Positions 22,273 to 28,238 of a DNA stretch of 28,238 nt are shown in pieces. Below the pieces are notes generated by a model that saw only the letters and a program-made list of their open reading frames with translations, was not told where the DNA came from and searched no databases. The position numbers and the translations under genes are program-made. Source of the stretch: JBBRGK01 sp036741355 (GTDB lineage Bacteria > Chloroflexota > Dehalococcoidia > CAUJGQ01); the NCBI GenBank assembly GCA_036741355.1, contig DAINSK010000044.1, positions 1-28,238 of the forward strand. Direction: 5' to 3'. Position 1 is the first letter of the stretch. Each line of letters opens with the position of its first letter.

Positions 22273-23364
22273 TCATCTCGGCAGTCGTGGACCCAACTCC
22301 CGTAGCCGCACGTCCGGATTTGCTGCGAGGCGGTTATCAACCTGCTCACGGGTTGGAGCACCGGCGATGCCGGTCGCTTCGACAACAAAGGCCGCCACTG
22401 CGGTCGCGAACCGCGCCGCCTCGCTCGCGTCTGCCGTCTCATGGTAGCGGATCAGAAAGCCCGCGGCGAAGGCGTCGCCGGCACCGGTGGCATCCACCTC
22501 CGACGACGGCATGACCCCAATGCTGTACCAATTCCCGTCGACGCTAATCAGCGCACCGGCTTCACCCCGAGTGACCACGAGAATCGAAACGGCTCGTTCC
22601 CATGCATCCAGTACAGTCCTTACTGATTCGATATCGCCGCCCACGTCGTCTTCGCTCAGAAAGGCAGCCTGTAGCTTGCTCAGCACGGGCGCATAGTCCC
22701 AAGCCGCGGCATCCATGCTCTCAACGTAGCCGTCGGCAGCCACCTGACGCAGCCAGCCCTGGACCGTTGCGCCACGCAGCGCATTCGGGAACGAATCCAG
22801 CACGTCATTTTCGACTTCGCCCGTGACGGAACCAACGAGGACAACCGGTGCGGACCTCAGCTGCTGAGGCAAGAGCGACGCGGTGATGATTTCTGCCCGA
22901 GATCGAACGTATTGCTCCCGGCGGCGGCCGATGAACTGGTGTTCCATGACCGTCGTGTGCGCCGCGCTCAGGTTATGAAACGCAACGCCGGTCAGTTCGG
23001 CCGGCAGCCGTAAGTCGTCGGCGGCGCTGGTGAGGATCGCAGTACGTACCCCCAGTCGTGCCGCTACGACGGCGGCATAGGACGCAGTCCCGCCCAGTCG
23101 CAGATCTGCGCCGACGATGTCGTTCGTGACGTGACCAATGACCAGGAATTCGACGGGGCCTGCCGGCTGGCCCTCTCGGGCACACGGCTGCGCGCAAGTG
23201 ATTGGTGGGCCAAGCCCGGACTTGGTTGCCGGCTGGCCCTCTCGGGCACACGCCAAAGTGATTGGTGGGCCAAGCCCGGACTTGGTTGCCGGCTGGCCCT
23301 CTCGGGCACACGCCAAAGTGATTGGTGGGCCAAGCCCGGACTTGGTTGCCGGCTGCTTCGACAT
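22273..23364 (-). CDS. PfkB-family carbohydrate/nucleoside kinase with a repeat-made N-terminal extension
   Basis: A 363-residue protein. From V71 it is a ribokinase-like PfkB kinase: VEFLVIGHVTNDIV, GGTASYAAVVAARLG (GGTA at 91) and the C-terminal signature DATGAGDAFAAGF with the catalytic base D297. Family members phosphorylate sugars, nucleosides or cofactor precursors; the substrate is not clear, though the GHVTND start resembles kinases common in Chloroflexota. Residues 4-65 are three copies of a 20-residue unit, QPATKSGLGPPITLACAREG (the third has two extra residues), encoded by 60-bp DNA repeats. No ATG, GTG or TTG lies between the repeats and the kinase core, so at least part of the extension must be translated. 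ATG 23364 is four bases after the jag stop, with no strong ribosome binding site. Confidence 0.85.
   Translation of the reverse strand: MSKQPATKSGLGPPITLACAREGQPATKSGLGPPITLACAREGQPATKSGLGPPITCAQPCAREGQPAGPVEFLVIGHVTNDIVGADLRLGGTASYAAVVAARLGVRTAILTSAADDLRLPAELTGVAFHNLSAAHTTVMEHQFIGRRREQYVRSRAEIITASLLPQQLRSAPVVLVGSVTGEVENDVLDSFPNALRGATVQGWLRQVAADGYVESMDAAAWDYAPVLSKLQAAFLSEDDVGGDIESVRTVLDAWERAVSILVVTRGEAGALISVDGNWYSIGVMPSSEVDATGAGDAFAAGFLIRYHETADASEAARFATAVAAFVVEATGIAGAPTREQVDNRLAANPDVRLRELGPRLPR
23161..23355 (-). repeat. 60-bp tandem repeats inside the PfkB gene
   Basis: Two identical 60-bp units (23296-23355 and 23236-23295) are followed by a 66-bp unit (23170-23235) that differs only by a 6-bp enlargement near its middle. 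A 9-bp start of a further unit is at 23161-23169. All lengths are multiples of three, so the kinase frame is kept. On the coding strand each unit holds small dyads: CCAAG-TCCGGG-CTTGG, CCAA-TCACT-TTGG (lost in the 66-bp copy) and GCCC-GAGA-GGGC. No further copy was noticed elsewhere in the window. Confidence 0.95.
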
Positions 23365-23367
23365 AGA

Positions 23368-24174
23368 TCAGCGCTTTGGCGTGATAGCGACCTTGCGCCC
23401 TTCGCCTTCGCCGATGCTGATCGTCTGCACGTCGGGGTCGTCATGGAGTGCGATGTGTACGATACGGCGTTCGGCCGCTGGCATTGGCTCCAACGTCATT
23501 GCTTGGCCGTTTTGTCGCACGCGATCGGCGATTCGAAGCGCCAGGTCACGCAAGGCATCCTCGCGCCGCCGGCGATAGCCCTCGACGTCGACGCCGAAAA
23601 TACTGTGAGACCGGGTTTGATGGTTGACGATCAGGTTGAGCATGTACTGGAGTGCGGCCAGCGTTTCGCCACGCCTGCCGATTACCAGGCCCATGTCCTC
23701 GTCGCCCACTCCGGCCACATCGAGCACGGCGGCAATCATACCGGCGCCATCGCCCGGGGTGACCGGCTCTCGCGCCTCAACCTCCGAGTCAAAGCCCATC
23801 AACTGCAGCAGCGTTTCCAGCACATCCACCGCGGACTCAGTGACCAGATCCAGGTCGACATCTTCGACATCGACAGACGGGGACCTTGTGACACGCACAT
23901 GGTCGGTAAAGTCGTCGTCGAGGTCCGCGGGCTTCAGCGCAGTCTCGGGTACCCGTGGCGCAGGAGGTTGCGCAACCGGCGCTGCCTTACGAGGCGTGAC
24001 CAGCACGCGGGCGGGCTGTGCGCCAACCCCCAGGATGCCGGGGCGCCCTTCGGACACGACCGTGATGTCTACCTGGTCGCGAGGTATACCCAGGTCCGCC
24101 AGGGCGTGGCTCACGGCATCGTCCACTGACTTGCCGGTGGCTTCAATTCCGTTGCTTTCAGGAGCGTCAGCCAT
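23368..24174 (-). CDS. jag: Jag/KhpB-type RNA-binding protein (Jag_N, KH, R3H)
   Basis: A protein of about 268 residues with the three expected parts. The Jag_N domain is at the start (SVDDAVSHALADLGIPRDQ and GRPGILGVGAQPARV). A proline- and acid-rich linker leads to a KH domain with the GxxG-type loop VIGRRGETLAALQYMLNLIVN. An R3H domain (EGYRRRREDALRDLALRIADR and PMPAAERRIVHIALHD) closes it. Jag/KhpB proteins bind RNA and influence division and cell-wall growth in Firmicutes; they sit beside yidC in many phyla. The start overlaps the end of yidC. Two ATGs (24177 and 24174) follow GAAGAGG; 24174 has the better spacing. Confidence 0.93.
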   Translation of the reverse strand: MADAPESNGIEATGKSVDDAVSHALADLGIPRDQVDITVVSEGRPGILGVGAQPARVLVTPRKAAPVAQPPAPRVPETALKPADLDDDFTDHVRVTRSPSVDVEDVDLDLVTESAVDVLETLLQLMGFDSEVEAREPVTPGDGAGMIAAVLDVAGVGDEDMGLVIGRRGETLAALQYMLNLIVNHQTRSHSIFGVDVEGYRRRREDALRDLALRIADRVRQNGQAMTLEPMPAAERRIVHIALHDDPDVQTISIGEGEGRKVAITPKR

Positions 24175-25240
24175 CATTGGACCTCTTCTCTGCTCCCCCT
24201 TCACTACCGGCTCCCGGCGGCAAACGTCTGCCGACGGGAGGCGCTTTGGGCTGGGCCTTGCGTGCCGACGGGGCGGCGTTGCGCCGCCGGCTCTGCCCGC
24301 GTGCTGCCCCGTTCGACGAACCACCGGAGAAGCGTGTAGCCGGTTGTTCATCCGAGGATTCGGTTTGGCCATTGGCGCTGTTACGGCCACGGTCACGAGC
24401 AGGTGGCTGCGGCCGGCGCACAGGTCGGGTTCCCGGCTTCCGCGCGCGTGGCATGAAGATAGAACCGACGTTGCTAAGGCTAAAGTTACGCAGCCCGACG
24501 ATATCGGCCGGATGGGTACCGTGCCACTCGAAAACGAAGTAGTTCATCACAATGCCGACCACGTTGGTCATAATCCAGTACAGGCCGAGACCGCTGGGCA
24601 GGTTGAGCGACAGCCAGGCGAAGATCAGCGGCATGAACCAGAGCATCATCTGGTTCGTCTGTGCCGATTGCGAGTTCCCGGCCATCGCCGTTTGCGTCAT
24701 GGTCAGCTTCTGCTGCAGCCACATTGTCGCGAAGACCAGGAACGGCAATATAAACGTTTGATCGGCTAGACCAAGGTTCATCCATAGGAAATGGCTGGTG
24801 AGCGGTACCGCGTGTTGAATGAAGCTCCAGGGATAGAGGCGATGGGATAGGTCGATCAGGCTCTCGGGCGTGTTCCCAAGCGTCAGCCGAATTACCTGGT
24901 AGAGCGCGATCCAGATGGGGAACTGGATCAGCGTCGGGACGAGACAGCCGGCCGGGTTCACGCCCTCCTGCTTGTAGAGCTTCATCGTCTCTTCGGAACG
25001 GCGCTTGGGGTCGCTGTATTTCTTTTGGATCTCCTGCATTTTCGGCTGCAGCGACGACATCTTCTTCGACGATCGCATCTGCCGCAGCGTCAAAGGCAGG
25101 GTCACCAGGCGGAGGATCAGCGTGAATACGATGATCGCCAGACCGTAGTTACCGAACAGCAGCCGGTCCAGCACAACCATAAAGTTGGTGGCCGGCGCGA
25201 TCAGAACCTGGTTCCAAATAAAACCGATAATCTCGGTCAA
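24167..25240 (-). CDS. yidC: Membrane protein insertase YidC
   Basis: A 357-residue YidC of the short type without the large periplasmic domain of Gram-negative forms. Five membrane segments are visible, the first including LAIIVFTLILRLVTLPLTLRQ with the conserved groove arginine (R44). A charged cytoplasmic hairpin (MRSSKKMSSLQPKMQEIQKKY) and NPAGCLVPTLIQFPIWIALYQV follow, and GLYWIMTNVVGIVMNYF is the last helix. The final ~95 residues are a basic, disordered tail (RRPQPPARDRGRN and later RRRNAAPSARKAQPK), suitable for ribosome contact. It inserts membrane proteins alone or with SecYEG. The start is TTG 25240; no better start is seen. Confidence 0.95.
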   Translation of the reverse strand: MTEIIGFIWNQVLIAPATNFMVVLDRLLFGNYGLAIIVFTLILRLVTLPLTLRQMRSSKKMSSLQPKMQEIQKKYSDPKRRSEETMKLYKQEGVNPAGCLVPTLIQFPIWIALYQVIRLTLGNTPESLIDLSHRLYPWSFIQHAVPLTSHFLWMNLGLADQTFILPFLVFATMWLQQKLTMTQTAMAGNSQSAQTNQMMLWFMPLIFAWLSLNLPSGLGLYWIMTNVVGIVMNYFVFEWHGTHPADIVGLRNFSLSNVGSIFMPRARKPGTRPVRRPQPPARDRGRNSANGQTESSDEQPATRFSGGSSNGAARGQSRRRNAAPSARKAQPKAPPVGRRLPPGAGSEGGAEKRSNDG

Positions 25241-25329
25241 AGACGTCCCGCCTTCTGATGATCCGCTACGCTCCGGAGGTGCCCACGGGAGCGCCTAATT
25301 CACCCTTGCCAGTGTACCTTCTTAGCCCG

Positions 25330-26442
25330 TCACGCCGTCGAAAGGACCGTCACTGTTCCATTTGTCGGGTCTATCTGCACCAGCCGGCTGCCGCCGGTGC
25401 CGCCTTCTGTTACGGCAAGTACAGAGCGCTTGTCTGTGGATAGCACGAGGTCGCCCAACGAGGTCGAATTCAGGTCGGCGCTCCACAACGACTTGCCGTC
25501 GGCAGGGTTCAGACCTTCCACATGTCCTTTACGGTCCGCAACCACCAGCACACCCTGAGCAAGGGCCGGCCGGCCGCGGATCGCGTCGGTGAATTTAGCT
25601 GGAGTCGACCAGTTCATCGCCCCGGTGCGAGCGTCGAACGAATAGACGTTGCCACCCAGTCCGCCGGTGTAAACGGTATCGCCGGAGTCAGATAAGAGCG
25701 GTTGCGCCCAGAGCCAGTTGTCGGTTTCCGCGCTCTGCCAGATCTTGTTCCCCGATTGCTGTTCGACAGCGTACACATGTTTGTCGAAGGCGCCAAAGTA
25801 GAGCCGTCCGCCATTGACATCGGGCGTACTCACGATCGCGCCGCCGGCAACAGTGTCGGTCCACAGCGTCTTGCCGGTATCCAGAGCTAGGGCGTAAACC
25901 TTGCGGTTCATGCAGGTGACGTACACCGCACCGGCGCTGCCGTCGACGACCGGCTGTGACCATATCCGCTCGCCGGTGTCGAACTGCCACCTCTGGTTGC
26001 CGTTCGCCAGGTTCAACGCCAGCAACTTTCCGTCCGAGTTGCCGACATACACGCTGTCGCCGTTGATCGCCGGGCTGCCGATGATGCTGGCGCTTGTCTT
26101 GACGTCCCACAGCTGCTTGCCGTCTTCAAGCTGGAGCGCGTAAATGTGACCGTTAAAGCCACCAAACACGACGACCTTATCCGTTACGACAGGCGTGCCA
26201 TAGACGCCTTGCAGGTTGGTCTTCTTGTCGGTGGCGGGAGGAAATTGCCAGCGAATCTCCTTGCCCGTCGGATCGGTCAAACTCAGCTTGCCTTTGTGGA
26301 GGCTGGTAATGATGCCGCTCGGCGTATCAACCGGGGCCGCCCAACCCTGTGGACCTGCGATGCCGCGGCACGCGGCGCCGGTAATCAGAACGAGAAGGAT
26401 GAACGGCAAGACAATTGGGATGTTTCGCATGCGACTCGTCAT
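25330..26442 (-). CDS. PQQ-binding-like beta-propeller lipoprotein, BamB-like
   Basis: A 370-residue exported protein. The N-terminus has a basic start, a hydrophobic core (IPIVLPFILLVLITGAAC) and a cysteine at residue 25, a plausible though not ideal lipobox. The rest is a series of PQQ-like blades with recurring units such as GHIYALQLEDGKQLWDVKT, GKLLALNLANGNQRWQFDT, RKVYALALDTGKTLWTD and GNVYSFDARTGAMNW. Such propellers bind proteins, and BamB is the best-known example. In this block, beside yidD and yidC, a role in membrane protein assembly is attractive but inferred. ATG 26442 overlaps the yidD stop by four bases (ATGA), so translation is coupled. Confidence 0.88.
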   Translation of the reverse strand: MTSRMRNIPIVLPFILLVLITGAACRGIAGPQGWAAPVDTPSGIITSLHKGKLSLTDPTGKEIRWQFPPATDKKTNLQGVYGTPVVTDKVVVFGGFNGHIYALQLEDGKQLWDVKTSASIIGSPAINGDSVYVGNSDGKLLALNLANGNQRWQFDTGERIWSQPVVDGSAGAVYVTCMNRKVYALALDTGKTLWTDTVAGGAIVSTPDVNGGRLYFGAFDKHVYAVEQQSGNKIWQSAETDNWLWAQPLLSDSGDTVYTGGLGGNVYSFDARTGAMNWSTPAKFTDAIRGRPALAQGVLVVADRKGHVEGLNPADGKSLWSADLNSTSLGDLVLSTDKRSVLAVTEGGTGGSRLVQIDPTNGTVTVLSTA

Positions 26443-26750
26443 ACCTGCCGCCGGTCCTTCACTGCGCCGGTTGCGGTCGCAAACGGCGCGGGTCGTCCCA
26501 CCGCTGAAGAATCTGTTTGCATAGCTTCAAGCCCGTTCTTTGCCGGCACGGGGTCATACCCGCCGGCGTTCCATGGAAAACAACGCATCAGCCGCCGGAA
26601 CGCGAGCCAACTGCCTCGAGCGGGGCCAAAGCGATCGATCGCCTCATATGCATAGCGTGAGCAGGTCGGCTGGTAGCGACAGGCCGCCGGTAACCTCGGC
26701 GAGATCGCCCGTTGATAGTAGCGGATGAGCGCGAGCAGTAGCCGCTTCAT
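26439..26750 (-). CDS. yidD: Membrane protein insertion efficiency factor YidD
   Basis: A 103-residue YidD. The family core is complete in the first ~70 residues: LLLALIRYYQRAISPRLP, CRYQPTCSRYAYEAIDRFG with the conserved cysteines, then FRRLMRCFPWNAGGYDPVP. The last ~30 residues are a variable tail. YidD is a small amphipathic protein at the inner membrane that aids YidC-dependent insertion. The start ATG 26750 overlaps the rnpA stop by four bases, and its own stop overlaps the next start in the same way. Confidence 0.95.
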   Translation of the reverse strand: MKRLLLALIRYYQRAISPRLPAACRYQPTCSRYAYEAIDRFGPARGSWLAFRRLMRCFPWNAGGYDPVPAKNGLEAMQTDSSAVGRPAPFATATGAVKDRRQV

Positions 26751-27127
26751 TGCGGTTTCTGCGCCGTTTGTTCGGGATGGCTATTCCCCGGTTCCGCTCG
26801 TCGCGTCAGCCGCGAGCGCTTTAGCAGCCCGCTCAATTCTGCATGCAATTCGGCGTACTGTTTTGCGGCTGAAGTTGGTCGCGCATTGATCACGATGTCC
26901 CAACCAGGTTCCAGTTCTAGAGACGTGATTGCCGCTCTGAGGCGGCGCTTCACCCGATTACGAATGACCGCGTTGCCAATCCGCTTTCCGACCGCAAAAC
27001 CGACGCGTGACTCCGGCAGATCGGTCTTCAAGCTGCGAATCGCCAGCGACCCGCCTGGAGTAGAACGACCGCGCCGATAAACAGCAGCGAAATCAGCAGG
27101 CCGGCGAAGCCTTCGCTCGCGCAACAT
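26747..27127 (-). CDS. rnpA: Ribonuclease P protein component
   Basis: A 126-residue RnpA. It begins MLRERRLRRPADFAAVYRRGR, then has VGFAVGKRIGNAVIRNRVKRRLR, where RNRVKRRLR (56-64) is the conserved RNR motif that contacts the P RNA, and closes with DIVINARP. It binds the RNase P RNA and helps it cut the 5' leader from tRNA precursors. ATG 27127 is 17 bases after the rpmH stop; there is no strong ribosome binding site, so coupling to rpmH is likely. Confidence 0.95.
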   Translation of the reverse strand: MLRERRLRRPADFAAVYRRGRSTPGGSLAIRSLKTDLPESRVGFAVGKRIGNAVIRNRVKRRLRAAITSLELEPGWDIVINARPTSAAKQYAELHAELSGLLKRSRLTRRAEPGNSHPEQTAQKPQ

Positions 27128-27144
27128 GTAATCTGATTAACTGT

Positions 27145-27285
27145 CTAGACGACGGTCAAACGCATGCGCCCGCGCAGACGGCGGGCTTTCAGGACGCGCC
27201 GGCCGTTACGTGTGGACATGCGTTTCATGAAGCCGTGTTCGCGCTTGCGCGGTATCCGTTTCGGTTGGTATGTGCGCTTCGGCAC
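27145..27285 (-). CDS. rpmH: 50S ribosomal protein L34
   Basis: A 46-residue basic protein reading, in order, PKRTYQPKRIPRKREHGFMK, RMSTRNGRRVLKARRLRGR and MRLTVV, which is the L34 signature (TYQP, HGF..RM.T..GR.VL..RR..GR). L34 is part of the large ribosomal subunit. The start is a GTG at 27285 with GGAG eight bases upstream. It heads the rnpA-yidD-yidC block. A clear promoter upstream was not identified, although it must lie in the 243-base divergent gap. Confidence 0.95.
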   Translation of the reverse strand: MPKRTYQPKRIPRKREHGFMKRMSTRNGRRVLKARRLRGRMRLTVV

Positions 27286-27528
27286 CGACGGTACTCCAGT
27301 TCTCTGTTATTCCACGGCACCAAACCGGGTCGTCCTAGACCGTGAAACGGCGGGCGCGGTTTGCCGGCATCCGCGGAGGTTCAGCGTTCATCGTAGCCGA
27401 GCCTCGGAAGCACGGTCAACGAATCGACCCTCGGTATGGTAGGTGAACGGGCTCCGATAGGGAGTGCGGAGTGCGGCTCTGCGTTGACCGGCAATCCAAA
27501 CGCTTGCTACCATCGGAGGGTATTGCTT

Positions 27529-28011
27529 ATGAACCTGATGCGCTGCACCGTGATCGACGCCTCGGGTGCGGTGAGCTTCATCGTCGATGGCGACGCCATC
27601 CCCGCGCTCGTGGCAGCCTGCACCCGCAACCCCTCAAACCTGGCCGGGCTATTAGAACACGCGGAGCCGCTCTACGGCGACCTGAGAGAGCGCGTGCTCA
27701 ACGGGCTCGCAATGTTCGACGAGCGCAACGTACCCGGCCGGTACCAGGCGATCCACGCCGCGCTCGACATTTGCGCTCCGCACCAGCAGCCGGTGTTCCG
27801 AGTGGTGGATGACCGTACGCGTGAGGCCAGTCTGCAGCCGGTAAAGGCCGGCGCCGTGCTGTTCAACCTGAATCGAAAGCGTATCGTTCAACTGCAGAAC
27901 AGCTACCGGGAAATCACGCGAACCGGCCGCCATCGCGTCTTCGACGGCCGCACTCACACTAACCGCGTGTTCAGCTATCGCCTTCCGCCCGAGTGGGCGA
28001 TCGTGCCGTGA
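27529..28011 (+). CDS. Hypothetical protein of 160 residues, divergent from rpmH
   Basis: ATG 27529 has a strong ribosome binding site, CGGAGGG (27514-27520), eight bases upstream. The predicted protein is soluble: MNLMRCTVIDASGAVSFIVD, then AIPALVAACTRNPSNLAGLL, a RERVLNGLAMFDERNVPGRY segment and a C-terminal IVQLQNSYREITRTGRHRVFDG and YRLPPEWAIVP. No signal peptide, membrane helix or catalytic motif was seen, and I do not recognise the family. It is on the opposite strand to rpmH in the place where dnaA is often found, but it is not DnaA: there is no AAA+ motif. Confidence 0.7.
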   Translation: MNLMRCTVIDASGAVSFIVDGDAIPALVAACTRNPSNLAGLLEHAEPLYGDLRERVLNGLAMFDERNVPGRYQAIHAALDICAPHQQPVFRVVDDRTREASLQPVKAGAVLFNLNRKRIVQLQNSYREITRTGRHRVFDGRTHTNRVFSYRLPPEWAIVP

Positions 28012-28018
28012 GGCCGCT

Positions 28019-28216
28019 TTGCCTCGCGGGCGGAAGCCCCATATCGATGTGGCTGCGGTCGAAGGGTCCCAGCGCTACCAGATCGTCCTCGACTATAAAC
28101 ACCGGCGCTGGCACGCCGGCGTTGTCGTTCGCGGCCACTGGTCGAGCCTCCAACCTTTCGGGCTGAGAACTCCGACCGCGAAAACCTCACCCCCTTGTAT
28201 CTTAGGTGACCGCTAA
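28019..28216 (+). CDS. Possible small protein of 65 residues, unknown
   Basis: A TTG at 28019 has GAGG (28010-28013) five bases upstream and lies seven bases after the previous stop. Third codon positions are mostly G or C, as in neighbouring genes. The translation includes YQIVLDYKHRRWHAGVVVRG, which looks like a beta-strand-rich fold. However, an antisense frame (ending near 27971) is also open with similar third-position composition, so coding is unproven. If real, it would be cotranscribed with the 160-residue gene. Confidence 0.33.
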   Translation: MPRGRKPHIDVAAVEGSQRYQIVLDYKHRRWHAGVVVRGHWSSLQPFGLRTPTAKTSPPCILGDR

Positions 28217-28238
28217 AGTGAGAGTGGAAGTACGGCGC

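Noticed and set aside
23131..24129. Plus-strand 332-residue frame through the 60-bp repeats
   Set aside because: The repeats lack stops in most frames, so open frames arise there automatically; the rest is antisense to jag.
27304..27314. TTATTCCAC as a possible DnaA box
   Set aside because: It differs from the TTATCCACA consensus by an inserted base and stands alone; no cluster is present.
27339..27348. CCGTGAAACG resembling half of a parS site near rpmH
   Set aside because: Only one half of the palindrome is present; no full parS was found in the window.
27971..28153. Minus-strand frame with FIVEDDLVALG, reminiscent of a response regulator start
   Set aside because: The resemblance is a few residues in mid-frame; no receiver domain follows, and it overlaps the end of the 160-residue gene.
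28218..28238. GTG with upstream AGGTGA at the right edge as a new gene start
   Set aside because: Spacing is good, but only seven codons are visible, so nothing can be identified.

Overview
The window looks like a high-GC bacterial chromosome, most likely Chloroflexota of the Thermomicrobia/Sphaerobacter kind. That placement is inferred from gene content, not from a search: an XPB-type DNA repair helicase paired with a helicase-C/WYL protein, a KdpD-like kinase cut down to its membrane and kinase parts, and an rpmH-rnpA-yidD-yidC-jag-parA-parB block carrying extra genes. A run of 100 N (13727-13826) marks a scaffold join, so gene order across it is not proven. No rRNA, tRNA, CRISPR array or intact insertion sequence was seen.

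Left contig (1-13726). A 5'-truncated alpha/beta hydrolase is followed by an SRPBCC/AHSA1 protein (minus strand) and a GNAT acetyltransferase (plus strand). Next is a lower-GC orotate phosphoribosyltransferase-like gene, with what may be the tail of a lost adenosine deaminase behind it. A KdpE-like regulator and a KdpD-like kinase run on the minus strand. Divergent from them is a plus-strand set: a Usp-like protein, a 57-residue peptide and a large APC-superfamily transporter resembling KimA-type potassium carriers. kdpFABC is absent. An EthD-domain protein follows, then two hairpins, then minus-strand genes: an amino-acid permease, a four-helix membrane protein, an SDR oxidoreductase and a second GNAT enzyme.

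Right contig (13827-28238). The XPB-type helicase and its Helicase_C_3/WYL partner form a two-gene minus-strand operon. Glycerate 2-kinase is divergent from it and meets a zinc-ribbon protein tail to tail. From about 27.3 kb down to 19.5 kb lies a nearly continuous minus-strand block: rpmH, rnpA, yidD, a PQQ-repeat lipoprotein, yidC, jag, a PfkB-family kinase, parA, parB, ridA and the zinc-ribbon gene. It combines ribosome and RNase P parts, membrane protein insertion and chromosome segregation, the usual company of a bacterial origin. Several junctions overlap by about 4 to 11 bases, which implies coupled translation. Instead of dnaA, an unrecognised 160-residue gene diverges from rpmH at the right edge.

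The most unusual sequence feature is an array of 60-bp direct repeats (two identical copies and one with 6 extra bases) that forms an in-frame N-terminal extension of the PfkB kinase at 23161-23355. Also worth checking are the separated Kdp-like sensor/Usp/transporter locus, with a possible leader structure before the usp start, and the small unknown genes at the right end.
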